NCBI RefSeq assembly: GCF_021869535.1
Contig: NW_026262593.1
Location: 73,226,822-73,290,821 of the forward strand
Direction: 5' to 3'
Source: Mytilus californianus
Lineage: Eukaryota > Mollusca > Bivalvia > Mytilida > Mytilidae
DNA: 64,000 nucleotides
Below are positions 12,360 to 25,595 of the stretch, piece by piece. Position 1 is the stretch's first letter. Each line of letters begins with the position of its first letter. The notes under the pieces are model-generated. The model did not search any database and had not been told where the DNA came from. It worked only from the letters and a program-made list of their open reading frames with translations. A program made the translations under genes and the position numbers.

Positions 12360-12911
12360 GTTCATAAAAACTATGAAGCCTCCTTAACTATGATAAGATA
12401 TACATTGCAGAAATGCACAGGCGAGAAATTTTATACTACATTTTTCAGAAATCAAAATACTTTTAATCCGATTCAAAAACACGTGCTGTATCTTATGAAT
12501 CAGGAAAAACTGCATACAATAATGAAATCACTAATAATTCATCCTTGTGGATTTGAGGTGGATTCTTCAATAATTCCACAAGAGCTAAAACTAGATGTTT
12601 CAAGGACGCACAATGTTTTTCATACGTTACCATTTGCACATTTCCTGAGCTTACTTTGTTACTACCATCTTCATGACATTTCAGCATGTAGGCAGTCATT
12701 GCAACGAATCAAATATGTTCAATGGATACTTTCAGACTGTGGTACTATAATTGTTTAACCTAAATCCCTGAATACAATTATTTTTTGCGGAATAGGTTAC
12801 CAGTTAATAGGTGAGACATACATCGCTAGGCATACTTTTCGAGTAGTTGCTAAGCTTGGTAAGTATAATTCAACAAGTGCAGCATCAAGGCTGTCCAGTT
12901 TGACCAGTTAG
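12360..12911 (+). pseudogene. C-terminal fragment of a Mab-21/cGLR-like gene, inverted orientation, one stop
   Basis: It aligns with residues 483-665 of the intact protein, beginning VHKNYEASLT and ending TSAASRL plus a short different tail to TAG at 12909-12911. The whole stretch of about 184 codons is in one frame, interrupted by a single TAA at 12756-12758 where the intact copy has R614. It is on the plus strand, opposite to all other copies. Its 5' edge abuts a minus-strand RT tail at base 12359/12360 with no spacer, so the nucleotidyltransferase and Mab-21 lobes are absent. It looks younger than its truncation suggests because only one lesion is visible. Confidence 0.85.
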
Positions 12912-15640
12912 TATAAATGTAAAAAAGTATTCAGTCAAGACAGGTAATTGCTCCTTTTTTCTGTCCTCACGAATAACAGGAAACATCCAGATTGTATGCC
13001 TTATTGTTTTATGTAAATTCACATGCACTGACACTTTGATAACGAAGCAACCTATATGTTATTGTCATATTAAAATAACAGTTTTCTCTATGAAATATGT
13101 TTCGATTTATTGAAAAGACACGTACGAAATAGAGCTATGTTTTACATTTTTTCTTATAAAGAATTGAAATTTACAACCAAAAGTGGCCATACGTAGAGAT
13201 TCTAGTGACATTTTACAAAATCGTCTCAATTTCAACAAAATCTAAGCATCAGAAAAATAGACAGACTAAACATTCAAGTCAAACATGCTGAATGTTATAA
13301 CAAACTTTAAGTGAAAAGATCTTTTTGTCAAAGCATGTGATCAATTTGTCTTGTTCAAAATTTCAATGGAAATTTTCATATTTTCAATGAGTGTTCGTAA
13401 TAAATCAAAAAGTGATCGATAAGTGATGACTTAAATAGAACGCCTGCACTTAAATATTCAACAAAATGATCAATTGTTTTTATGTTAACAATTTTCCTGT
13501 TCACGTCCATTTTGATCGAACTTTATTAAATTTGACTTTTTAGCTATCAATCTATTTTGCTGTATCACTAATTCCTAAATGTATTTCCTGGTTTTTTTTT
13601 CAAATCCTTATCTGATATGGATAACGTGTCATTTTGGTTATCATTAGTAGTGGGTGTTTTTTCCTTCTAATTCCTTTACATTACTGTCTCAAATATAAAA
13701 AAAAAAGAATCTTCCTCAACATAGTGTTCACACAAATCCAGTCATATTTTCTCTCAAACTTTTTTTTACAAACAGGCCATTCAGTTGTTGGTGAATGGCA
13801 TATAATTAGATTTCAATTAGATTGTATTTCATAACAAAAAAATTATTCAATGTAAGTATCCTTAATAGATATTTTGTAATATAAAATTGTATCTTAACTG
13901 TTTTACATGTGTAGAGATAAAATAAAGAAATAGCACAGATAGTTTCTTCTGTAATCAAAATTAAAGCCAAGGTTAATGTACATATCTCAGCATATATTTA
14001 CTGCTGTGTTATACTGCATCCGCTGGAACAAATATTTTAAAATAAATATTCAAAATGAACAAACTTTCAATAGGTGTTTTACAAACAAATTTTCAAACAG
14101 ACAGGCAAAAGATACCAAAGGGACATTCAACTCATAAGTCGAAAAATAAACTGACAACGCCATGGCAAATACCTATGACTTATTTACAACTATAATACGT
14201 ATACTGATATGAAATTGGGTCTATTAGTAAAGCTAGAGACCCACAAGGAGTCCGAATATGTAATTTGGAAAAAGCCCTTTTTGTATTTTCTAAAAAGATT
14301 TAGATAAAAACAAACATTGCTAAAGCCCTCGCCTTAATCAAATTGCAGTCATCAAAGTATGAAGGATAATGAAATGATGTGTAAATCTCAGATGGCTGGT
14401 TAATCAATATTACTGTTAACACTCTCTCTCTCCAATTGTGTTCTTATGATACCTTTGTATGTTTTCTTGAAATACAATTGTTACTAGATATGGATACTTT
14501 ATACTTTTATTTCCTTTGCTAACTCTTAAAAACTTCCCATTTAAAATGATCAGGTATTTGAATACAGTACCCACTCTACAAAAATAGTTTTGCCTCAGTT
14601 CTGATACAGTTTGGCCAGTGTTTTTTCTAACACATTTGCACAGCTGTTATTTTAAGGAAGTGAACCAGTATAAGACAACTACGTTATAAATGATCTAGAA
14701 TTATGGCATTTTTATACTGACTTGTCAACAATAATAACTAGCTAGTCCGTTTTTATCAATAAATAAAATGCCAGTATCGGCAATTTGTCGAAACGTTGTG
14801 ATATTTGTTCTGTTGTATGTTTGAAGTCGGGTGCACTTCGTTAATAAATTGACGCGGTAACATGAACACGTGACGTTACTGCTCCTATAAATGCCATTAT
14901 TGCCTATTATCTTCGTGTTTCAAGTCCTGTCTATCATCCAAAAGACAGTAAGATCAATGAAGAAATATACAAATTACCGATAAAGTAGGATCTTAGTGAT
15001 AAAAAGCTGTAGCATAACCATTCAACTTTCATAATATGTTACTCATAATGGTGTTTTGCGGTCTTTACTTCTATATTAAAACCCTTTCCACACCCTGACG
15101 TTTGTCACTGGTTTTACCAAAATAAAGTTGTCAGATAAGGTCTGCAACAAAACAACAGAAAGTTTTATTAACAAAACAAATTTTTCTCTCATCTTAGTAG
15201 AGGTCAACCAGCATTGTTACTATTTCAAACATTGTAAATTAGAGAGAACTCAAATATTAGTGGTTTCAATAGTAAACCCGTAGGACTGAATACAGATTAT
15301 GTATAATCAAACGTGCAATAACTCTTTAAGGTATTTGTATGGGTTATATAAAATGATTTGAAAGCAAAAAGGAAATAAATAAATATTACAGAAAAGATCC
15401 GAAATTAAAATGCAACAGATTTTGGAAATATAGGAGATTCAGATTGGCAGATTGGTCGGGTTTTGAAAGTGGCTAACTGAAAATGCAATAAATCAATCTG
15501 CACCATATGCTAACTAATTGTGTCCATCTTTCTACTGAAAAAAGAATGCGAGGAATTGATTTGAAAAAAAAATGATAATAAAATACGTATTTTGAAATTC
15601 GTTAGGGTATAGCTTGAATATAACACTAGTTTCGTAAATT
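12912..15640. other. No gene seen
   Basis: Apart from the RT-B scrap at 14095-14170 and a D block near 14480, I see only AT-rich DNA with short frames that match nothing recognisable. Confidence 0.5.
14095..14170 (-). mobile_element. RT-B tail end
   Basis: A short stretch containing AGATACCAAAGGGACATTC and AACTGACAACGCCATGG is the reverse complement of the distal RT-B tail seen at 2125-2195. Confidence 0.5.
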
Positions 15641-17499
15641 TATGCGTTTCTTTTACATTGAATACGAATTGTTTATATTCGATTGACTAATTTGAATTTT
15701 GTTTATTTACTTCGATTGGTCTTCCGCTCTTTATTCCGTTATAATTGTAAACTTAGATACATTTTGTCTTTTCTAAATAAATGACAGATTTATATAGTGA
15801 CTTTGTATAAAGGAAATGAAAAAAACACTTTACAAATGTGTTGCGGCTGGAGTGTTTTGGGGGATTTTCTTTCATTTGGGACAATTTCAAAACAATTAGA
15901 GAATATGTGAAACAAAATATGTAATATATTGGCAAAATAGTAGCAATGAACAAGGAACTAAAAAAATCTTTCTGAGGATGATGAAAAAATTTCCTGCCGA
16001 ATATGCCGAACATGCCGAATATGTGAAACAAAAAAATTCCGTATGCTTCTCGCTTTTCCGTTACCATGTCGTGATTTTGATTGGTTTATATAATATCATC
16101 GTTACTTGGTATGTATATTTTATACGGTAATTTACCGTGCTTAGTCTTTTTCTAAAAGTCTTTCTTTTAAAATTCTCGGATGATTAAATATAGTACACAC
16201 TTTTCAAACATATTTCAAGCTTCAGTTTAAATTTTTGTCGGGTCAGGATTTATATTAACATAATATAATAATACTTTTTTTTAAACTAAAGATTATATGA
16301 AATTTAGAGTATATTTTATTACCCATTGTTTACAAATAATATTTATTTCTGATGCAAAGCTTTTTATTTCAAAATATTATTTTAATAACCTGACTTATAA
16401 ATAGTAAAGGATCCGAGTGGCAAGCTATGTAACAGAAAGAAATATCTGTGTCCAGCTGGTGAATGGATTTTTGAAAACGATTTAACTTTTATATTATGTT
16501 AACTCATTTTATTCATACAGGTCTTGATGAGCATTCCTTTCTGTATACTATAATTTTTTAGGCTCATTCTCTGTATTATTTAACTGTTGAGCCTTATTTT
16601 CTCTATAATAATTTGTTTTTCGTTCAATTTATTACTTCGTTTGTTTACCTAATATTGTTCTATTCATTATTCTTTTTAGTCTGTTTTGTTTATTCTGTAT
16701 TTTTGTCCAGTCCATTGTTTTCTATTCTGTAAACCTCATCGACACCCTCACTTCTTTCATGTAATATTTAATTGTCCGTTCAGGTCTTGATACAACGCGA
16801 CTTAAAGAAATATAATTGGCCAGTCGTAAATTTTGCTGCTCACTTGGTCCTTCTTGGAGCAAGTATAAACGCATTGTCACCAATTCAAAACCGTTTTGTG
16901 GAAATTACTTGAATATCAATATAGCTTTGACCAAGATGTTAATCTATCTGACTGACTTTTATTTCGGAATCTTTACCATTCAAAGTAAAATTAACCATAA
17001 TTACCGTTCGGATATAAATTTTATGAAACTTATGTTGTTGCCAATCAGCCTACCGAATTCGCCGTTTCAGAATAAAAAATACTGTGGGTAATTGTACCCA
17101 AAAGCAAAGGTCAATTTTAGAACCACTTTTAAAGTTCATATTCAACTTATTGAAGTTCCTCGTGCAAATACTGGAATGTCAAAATATACGTGTGAAGTCT
17201 GTTTTACAACATTTGAAAACATTGAACGCATTTATGTTTTAAACTTTTGAACTAAGAATAACATAGACGACGAATATAAAACTATGTATCATAAGAAGTA
17301 ATAAGTTTCCTTCCAAAGTTTGGTTGAAACAAACAATGTCTTCAAATTGTTTTTTTTTTTTGTGGTATTGTTTTTTTTTTTTGCCTGTCCCAGATTTAAA
17401 GCCTGTAGATCAATGGTTTTCTTTTCGTCATATTCGTTTTTTATAGATTGTTTTGTTTTAAATTAGGCCGATCGTTTTCAGTGGTGAGAACAAATTGTA

Positions 17500-17905
17500 C
17501 AAATCGGTTAAATAGGCTTAACTCAAAAGATTGATACGATACACACAAACAACTAACATAACAAAATATAGACACAAAGCATCGAAATAAGAGTACTCGC
17601 AGTTACTGAAAGCTAGATCAAATAGATATAAGAAGATGTGATATGAGTGCCAATGAGATCACTCCCTCACCCAAGTCACAATTTGAAAAAGTAACCACTA
17701 TAGGTCAAAGTACGGTCTTCAACACGGAGCCTTGGCTCACACCGAACAGCAAGCTATAAAGGGCCCCAAAAATGCCATGTGTAAAACCATTCAAACGGGA
17801 AAACCAACGGTCTAATATATATAAAAACGAGAAACACTTATGAACCACATCAACAAACGACAACTACTAAACCTCAAAGTCAATTGCAACAATATGTAAA
17901 TCATG
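17500..17905 (-). mobile_element. RT-C type 3' tail, minus strand
   Basis: It begins at the minus-strand end with AGAAGATGTGATATGAGTGCC and contains CACGGAGCCTTGGCTCAC and CAAACGGGAAAACCAACGG. It is very close to 27115-27515. Confidence 0.7.
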
Positions 17906-17929
17906 TTATCACAGACTAAAATATCAACT

Positions 17930-18480
17930 AAAATATATGAATCGATAGCAAAGGTCAAAATCTAGAACGTTAGTTTTACTTTTGACCTTGAACTAAATCT
18001 ATTGAAGCTAAGTCACCACTATGAAAGAGAAATGCGTGTTATCCCAATACAGCTCATTTTGAGTATTAGAGGGAAGGAAATTACCATCAAATGTCAACGC
18101 AACCTTTAAACCAAAATATTTATGTTACAAGAAGTCGCAAATAACAGTTTAGTAAAAATATTTTGTCAATATCATATACGTTTTCTGAAAAGAATCAATG
18201 TTAAGCCAAAATCAAAATTTAAAACCTGACCTTAACCAATTTTTTTTCGGCGGACCAAAGGACCTTAATTCAAAAGACCCTATGTCTCTGTCACTTATGG
18301 TTTACCAGTTACAATTACATTTCACATATGTTAAATACAGAAGGGGTAATAACTCTCTTATAGAGTCTTCGGACCTTCTCGCTCATTAAGATCTTAATAA
18401 TAAAACAAGCCAATCGGTCAAATAATTTTGCCGTAATCTTTTATGGTTGCGAAGGAGATGCGCAGTATTTAGGGTGTTAA
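17930..18480. repeat. Interspersed repeat, copy 2
   Basis: Its left part matches 8026-8260 (CAAAATCTAGAACGTTAG, TTTTGAGTATTAGAGGG). Its right part (GGGGTAATAACTCTCTTATA, CTTCTCGCTCATTAAGATC) is unique in this window. The 63-codon frame at 18198-18389 lies inside and is not a recognised protein. Confidence 0.5.
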
Positions 18481-18554
18481 TTCTTATAACAAAAAACGTT
18501 CGGTGAAACAGTGTCAGTTTCAAAGGCGCAATAACTGTTGGATAGCATATGCAA

Positions 18555-18835
18555 AAAATCTAAGCGACATCTTGCAAAATTATTATACACCACGACATCT
18601 TGCAAAATTACTATACACCGCAAGACAAAAATGTGGCGAAAAAAAAAAATAATAATCAGAACAAAATCAATAGGTCTTTCCACAGAAAAGTGGAAAACTA
18701 ATAATCAGAACAAAATCAATAAGTCTTTCCACGGAAAAGTGTAAAGAACTTATGATAATAATAATAATAATAATAATATTCAGAACAAAATCAATAGGTC
18801 TTTCCACAGAAAAGTGGAAAGACCTAATAATATTA
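18555..18835 (+). repeat. Short tandem repeats with a hairpin-forming unit and (AAT)n
   Basis: CATCTTGCAAAATTA and ATACACC recur twice (18570-18620). Three copies of CAGAACAAAATCAATAGGTC then follow, with TTTCCACAGAAAAGTGGAAA after it. The last copy contains a perfect 12-base stem AGGTCTTTCCAC with 6-base loop (18796-18825). A run of AAT units lies at 18753-18777. Confidence 0.8.
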
Positions 18836-20074
18836 CGTGTAGAGGAGAGTAGCTATGTGGAAAAAATGCAAAGAAAAATGGCAAAACTTATGAAGGAAAA
18901 AAATAAAACATTTAGCTTTTTTGTATTTCTTAGTCTGCATTTCTTGAATTTATAAAAGGATTTTTTTATAAAACAATGTATTTTGAAAATTTGTTAAAAA
19001 AAAAGCTTATATTGCAGATAATTATTTATTTTCGATTGCTTAATATTAAAAAAAAATGTCTGATTAACGATAACGATAAGGAAATTAACACTTCATAATT
19101 GTGTTGGGTCAAAAGTGGGATTTTTTTCTGGATTTACCTTCATTAGGAACCATTTAAATACAGGGACAACCTCACATGACAAATTATAATTTACAACTAA
19201 GAGAATGAGATTAGTTTAGAGAAAACCAGCTGCAAGGAAATAATACAAAGACAAAAATGACAAAATTCATAAATTAAATAGATAAAACATTTTCCGATTG
19301 TTTTATATATATGTCCTCATTAACATCTCCGGAATTTATACAACGAAATATTTTATAAATTTTTTTTTTGTTTTAAATTTGTTAAAATAAAATATACAGC
19401 ACCAACAGTTTAAATTGAAATTAAATAAAACTTCTTACCCTTAAGTTCTGTTTTTATATTAAAGATAATTTTTTATTTTCGATTGGCTTTTCTGATTTTT
19501 TTTTGTTTTTTGCATTAATTGTCATAGAACATTCGACGTTTTATCTGTGCGATAATTATAAATTTGATTCAATGTCTAACCTATATAGATTCTTTAAATC
19601 AAGGAAATTAAATTAACATTTTATAGATGTGTTGTATCGGAAACGATTTTTCTGGATTTACCTTCATCGGGAATGATTACTAAAACAATGACAAATTCAA
19701 AACTTCAACTTAGAGAATACCAGCTGCAAGGAATCAATGCAAAGATGAAAAACAGCAAATCGTCAAAAAGAAATGAGTAAATATTTTGCGATTAATTAAA
19801 TATGTATGTTATAGAAAAACATGTTTAAATTAAGGCTAATTGATGTAGGTGTGGATATTTTTTAGCGTCATACTTGGTATAGTCCGGGTTCTCTCAAGTA
19901 AAGAAAGACGTATCGTGCTGAAAGTAAATAATTACATATATGTAAATAATGTTGTGTGAATATATCCACCTAAATTCACTTAAAAGAAGATAATTTGGAT
20001 AAAAAAACAGTATGTTTAGGCTTTAATGAAAGCTTATCACACACTGATTTTGAAAATACAATGTTTAAGGCACA

Positions 20075-21655
20075 TTTTTAATCAATTATTTAATTTCACT
20101 TTCAGATATATTGATGATTTTCGTTCCATTAACAATCCGAACTTTTCTGATTGGGTTCCATTAATGTATCCCCCAGAACTAGAAATTAAAAAAAAAAAAC
20201 AAAAACAGACACGGCTTCCTCCGCCTCATTTTTAGACTTATATCTCGAATTTGACATACACAGTCATCTCAGTACCAGAATCTATGACGATTTTAATTTT
20301 GAAATTATAAATTTTCCTCACCTTAGTAGCAGTATACCTACTTCACCTGCATATGGGATATACATTTCCCAACTTATTCGATATTCAAGAGCTTGCAGCT
20401 CCTACTCAGACTTTGTAAAACGTCACCAGAGTCTGAGCAGAAAGTTCATGAACCAGGGTTATGTCAAAGAACGTCCCGACCTTTTTCTAAAAAAGTTCAT
20501 GTGAAGGTACCAAGACCTTGTTGATAAATATTCCGTATCGACTTCACAAATAATACATGATGGTCTTGATGTATAGATTCTGCGTACTGACGTTGTTTAT
20601 CATCTTAACAACGTGTTATATTGTTCTTTTATTTGTCTTTGTTCAATTATTAATATTACTTTTCCTGTTTGGTCTGTTTTCTGTGATATCCATTTGACGT
20701 GGCTCGATACTTTTACATCCCGTCAATATGCTTGTATTATCTTTCATTTTTGCTGGTGTGTTTTGTATGTGCGACTTTTGGTGTTTCTTTGGTTCATATG
20801 ACGTGACTATGTACTTTTAAAGATCCCGTCATTATGTTATTGTTCTATTATATGTCATTATGTTATTGTTCTATTATAAATTTGAAAATACTTTGAACGA
20901 CAAACGACAAAATTATTTTACTCACGTAATGGTATTAACCACATGTGGATTCTTAAAAATTCTAAAGAACTTCTGGATAATTTTAAATCTCTGTCTGTTT
21001 CTGAAATTAGTTCAAACACAATTTTTGATTTTTTAACCCTGTATACCACTATTCCCCATGTGAAATTATAATTTTTTTTTTTTTTGAAAAAACTTTGAAC
21101 AACAAAATTTCTTCCTATGTGACGTTTACATTTTCTGACGTCACACGCGAAGCAATGAATATGGTTTTTAATTTTTATAGATGCTTAACGATGTTGTTGT
21201 CCATTCGTTTGATGTGTTTTATCATTTGATTTTGCCGTTTGATTGGGGACTTTCCGTTTTGAATTTTCCTCGGAGTTCAGTATTTTTGTGATTTTACTTT
21301 TTTTGTGCTTTTTTGTTAAATATTTGTTTGTTTTGAGATTGTGACACAATGATGACTGCTGTGCCCATATTGTGACTATTTTACCTATTATGTCTGTTTT
21401 GTTCACGCATCGTTGTAAATATAACGGAATTTGATGCGACTGTTATACAAGTGAGAGGTTTAGCGCTATAAAACCAGGTTCAATCCACCATTTTCTACAT
21501 TTGTAAATGCCTGTACCAAGTCAGGAATATGACAGTTAATGTCCATTCGTTTGATGTGTTTTATCATTTGATTTTGCCATTTGATTAGGGACTCTCCCTT
21601 TTTGAATTTTCCTCGGAGTTCAGAATTTTTGTGATTTTACTTTTTGTATATTTCT
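20075..21655 (+). mobile_element. Composite RT-A relic with 3' tails
   Basis: From 20095 the frame reads F-R-Y-I-D-D-F, the RT catalytic motif. After a frameshift it gives LDLYLEFDIHSHL, SPAYGIYISQLIRYSRAC and the C-terminus to about 20575. A 3' untranslated region follows. At 20938-21070 a piece from earlier in an RT appears (MWILKNSKELLDN, then LYTTIPHVKL), so two partial copies are fused out of order. Two copies of the RT-A tail (21185-21310 and 21370-21655) close the region, both with GGGACT, TTTCCTCGGAGTTCAG and a TTTTTGTGATTTTAC end. Several stops are present, so this is a relic. Confidence 0.75.
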
Positions 21656-22438
21656 TTTATTTAATCATACTGGTCTTTGGTAACTCTCATTTTCTGTATG
21701 CTTTAATTCTGGAGATTTCGTTCTGCTATCCTTATTCTCTTTTGTTTTGCCAATCATTCCCTATCTTATTGTAGCGCCTCATTTTATGTTTTTTATTTGC
21801 CGTCAGCCAGTTTTGTATATTCTTTATATTTTGGAACATTATTTTCTATTCGGTAAACCCTATCGACACCCTCTATCAAATCCCTTTTATGACCCTATAA
21901 TTAGCCATCTGTTCAGATCTGAAACAATATCTTGAAGTAGTTAAATATATGGGCAAAATGGATGTTGCTCACTTTGTCTTTCTTGTATCAAATAATTGGG
22001 CATTATTGAACATTTTTGTTTTGTGATGGACTTTGTCCTATTAATTGTGTAACTTGGACATTTTCACACGCGTAAATCCTAAATTTATTGTAAAAATTCA
22101 CATTTGGTGCAGAACATTGGTACCGTTTATGTTCTTAACGCCTGTAACCTAATGAAAAACCTTTTGAATTGGCCGTTTCAAAATCTGTTGAACTATGGAT
22201 AATTACGATTGTACATCAAAATGAAAATACGTCATGTCATTAATTTAATTTCCACGTGGTTTGAAACGTCGATAGACAATCTTAATGTTTTGATTGAGGA
22301 TTTTAAAAATAATAACCAACTACAATGCATATTGAATCTGAAATGACTAATACTTGCAATTCGGAAATATTCTTCTTTGTCATTTCTTTTTGCATTTTCT
22401 TTTGTAGTCATACTGGAATAGTTTGTTACGATAATGAT

Positions 22439-23175
22439 TTAAGGTAGTATGGGTGTTTTTCGAAATCTTGATTTTAAATGGCAGAACACAATAGGTCAAG
22501 ATGTCTAATCCAGTTAGCTAGCTTTTATGCCGGAATGCAATTATTCAAATTAAAAATATAATGAAAAAGATAGGTCATTGAGGTTTTGATCAAGCTTCAG
22601 GTTGTGAACATGTTTTATGCTGTATAGATTGTATAGGAAAACACCTCATTGTTTGGGTTGAAGGTAAACTAAATGATAGAATAGTGAAATAAATTATGAG
22701 AAAAAAGCTCTCAGAAAATAATTTCAGATTTTAAAATATAACTAATATTTCACAAACGTAGATTATTTTTGCTTGATTTTAAATTTTTTGAAATTAGCGA
22801 ATTTAAGGGATATAACTCCGAAATAATATAATTTCTTAAAAATCAACAGAAAAAAATTCTATTTTGTGTTATACCAGAAAGAAAAAAACGTACGATGACC
22901 TTATCTTTTCTTTTATATTCTGAAATTAATTTTTAAGAGCTTTCTTCTCGTATTTTATTTCACGATTTTATCATTTTAACCTTCAACCCAAACAGTGATG
23001 TGTTTTCCTGTATAATCTATACAGCAAGTAACATTTTCACAACCTGTAGCTTGATCAAAAGCTCGGTGACCTATCTTTTTCATTATATTTTTTAACATCT
23101 CATAGTAAATACTAAGTTTTGGCAAAGTATGAAAAATTCAATAATTTTCTGTTTAAATTCTAACACCACCATAAG
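22439..23175. mobile_element. Long inverted-repeat (foldback/MITE) element, copy in duplicate A
   Basis: Arms of very roughly 250 bases face each other. The left arm reads AACATGTTTTATGCTGTATAG and GTTTGGGTTGAAGGT. The right arm reads ACCTTCAACCCAAACAGTG and CTGTATAATCTATACAGC. The element starts TTAAGGTAGTATGGGTG and ends CACCACCATAAG. The AT-rich centre holds no frame. Confidence 0.75.
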
Positions 23176-23329
23176 ACAACAAATGACCAGGTATCTGATT
23201 TAGAACATGCGCATGATTATTTTGCACTTTTTTTTCCTAAATTTCAAACCCCTCTTAATCTTGATTGCTAGACGAGAAAGCGTACACAAACGAACAAATA
23301 AACATGACAATACGGTTTGGGTTTATTCA

Positions 23330-23435
23330 TTGTTAATGGCCGTAAGGTTGCCTGTAATTACTTACATCCACTTTATTTGAAGTTGATGGATAGTTGTCTC
23401 ATTGGCAACCCAATTTCATCTCCTTATTTTTATAA
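23330..23435 (+). mobile_element. RT-C type tail end
   Basis: TTGTTAATGGCCGTAAGGTTG and GATGGATAGTTGTCTCATTGG are the last 100 bases of the RT-C tail, inserted in duplicate A but absent from the matching place in duplicate B. Confidence 0.6.
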
Positions 23436-23519
23436 GTAAACAATACAAATCAGTACTAGAAAATCATTTAACTTTAACTTATAATTAACAATATAAGGAA
23501 AAAAGCTAAGAAAAAAGAA

Positions 23520-24050
23520 CAATGTTATACTGTATTAAAACAATAAAATTTGCTGAAAGTAAGCTGATAGTTATTTTAACATGCTGACAAGACGTCCTGC
23601 TGTCCTGAACTCTAATATCGGTTATATTGCATAGACATTTTCTTTCGTCATACTACAACGTCACAAACAGTCCAAATTAAAATTCAGATATCAAACTTTA
23701 GAACAAACTAGTGTTTGCTTTACTTGTTATTTAACCTTTTACGGTATGATTCAGCGGTTTGATATTTATCAAAAAGAAAGTTAGAAGCTCAGTCATAAGT
23801 ATAAGTGTAACATTTATCCATAAATGTAATCAGCCGAAGACAAAGATGATTAGTGGAATGTGAAAAATATATTTTCACCAGGTGTGCAATTGTCCTGATG
23901 ATATATACAGCTTATCTTTTAAATATTTGGCGCAAAATTGTATATCCTTTGATTTCTTATAAAAAACGAAACCGTTTTTATCTGACTAAGTGAGTCCATC
24001 AGGTTGAAGAATACGTACCTCCTATATGTATATATCTCTCTTTAGGGGAG
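23520..24050. repeat. Conserved upstream module (copy 2, inside tandem duplicate A)
   Basis: It contains GCTGAAAGTAAGCTGATAG, a GACGTCCTGCTGT segment, the AGCCGAAGACAAAGAT segment and GTCCATCAGGTTGAAGA, all recurring in order at 30655-31180. No Mab-21 coding sequence adjoins it. Confidence 0.6.
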
Positions 24051-25595
24051 GCAGCAGCCCTACTTAAACTTAAACTTGAAATTAATTAAAACATCTTACC
24101 TTTTATTGTTTTTCTGATTGTCTAATTTGATTGATTTTTGCTGCTTGCTTCTGTTGAACTTCCAACCTTTTTTCGGTAATAATTGTGAACTTGTTTCAAA
24201 TGTCTGATTAATATAGAAACTTTGAAACAGGGAAATGGAACACTTCATTGGATTTACTCCCAAAAACACAATGGAAAATTTACATGATAAATTCAAAACT
24301 AAAACTAAGAATATGGAATTATATTATGTAAAAACCACCATAGACAAACCACGCAATGTAGAAAGACCTAAACTTAGAAAGATTTTTCTGGCTTTAGCAT
24401 CATCTGGAATAGTTTATAAAATAATGACAAATTTACATCACAAATTCAAAACTACAACTTTCAGAATACCAACTGCAAGGAAACAATACAAAGATGAACA
24501 AATCAAAACTTGAAAAGGAAATAAATAAAACATTGTGTGTTTAAGTTTACATTTAGGCTAATTAATGTAGATGTGTACATGTATTTTTTAAACAACATCA
24601 CCGGACTACCTCTAATGTCTTCATTTGTTTTCGGAAAATAATAGTGTTACTTGATATGGATATTGTATACTGTTATTAACCATGCTATCCCTTTAATCAA
24701 TTAAAATCTCTTACCGCGAAAAGACATTTTATTTTTTTAACACGAACTTATTCAGAACAGTTGTTTCCACTCTTTTGGCTGTCAAGATAATTTTGTAATT
24801 GAAATCAGGAAAGAATGTTTTAACCCCATCTTTCTTTGTCCTTTTTTGACAATTGGATCACGTGGTTTTTCGTTTATACAAAATGAGAAAATTTGGTAGT
24901 TTGATATGGTAAAAGATATATATCATTGTAAAAATTCGGGAACTGACACGCAGAGAGCGCAATAGCGTAATGAACATGTTACACGAAATAAAAACGGACA
25001 TTCATACTTCATACTACGATTTCCCTGTGATCAACAATATATTGGAACTTTTGTTTTTCAATAACCCTACAAATTTACTTTGTTAAACAAGTGTTATAAA
25101 ATAATTTGAATTATCAACTCAATCTCACAGAATTATTATATCGGTTAATCAAAAGAACGTTATATTCATTTGTGTCGAAAGTTAAAGTGTTCTTTAAGAC
25201 GTTTTCTTGTAGTAGTAATTCGATCTAAGTAATGAAGGAAAGGATTTTGTCTGCTTAAAACATTTAAAGTATATTAAAAATCGAAATTGTACAGTATAAC
25301 TCTAATCAGCAACTACACATGATTACTATCAAATTAAATTACAAATACATGTCAACTAAGCCGAAGTATATAAATTTGATAGCAATACACCATACAACCA
25401 AACGACCTGGTATTCTGTAAGATCAATATATAATTGAGATAGCTGTATAGGTTGATGAAAATCCAAGTTGATTTGGAAAAGTTATAAAAAATATTAAAGG
25501 TGACTATCTGAATTCAGTCCGAACTGAAAAAGTCTATTTTTTCCCTATTAATTAAATCCTTAAATTTGACAGCAATAAGTATAGCTTTCATAACG

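Larger units (their letters stand above)
21930..24720. repeat. Tandem segmental duplicate A
   Basis: The ordered blocks are: CTATGGATAATTACG region (about 22190), CGTCATGTCATT (22230), the inverted-repeat element (22439), ACATGCGCATGATTAT (23205), the upstream module (23520), TCCATCAGGTT (23997), TTAATTAAAACATCTTACC (24082) and GTTACTTGATATGGATATTG (24648). The same order recurs 7.1-7.45 kb downstream in duplicate B. Confidence 0.7.

Noticed and set aside
15753..16067. A 104-codon minus-strand frame with hydrophobic segments
   Set aside because: It overlaps diverged locus repeat blocks, contains a simple ATGCCGAA repetition, and the frame is not conserved in the other copies.
16816..17091. 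A 91-codon frame
   Set aside because: The DNA is part of a dispersed block also seen near 21930-22200 and 29390-29520, where no such frame is kept, and it lacks an ATG start.
24235..24513. A 92-codon lysine-rich frame
   Set aside because: It lies wholly in repeat blocks B and C, and sister copies at 28.2, 31.5 and 49.6 kb are broken in the same frame.
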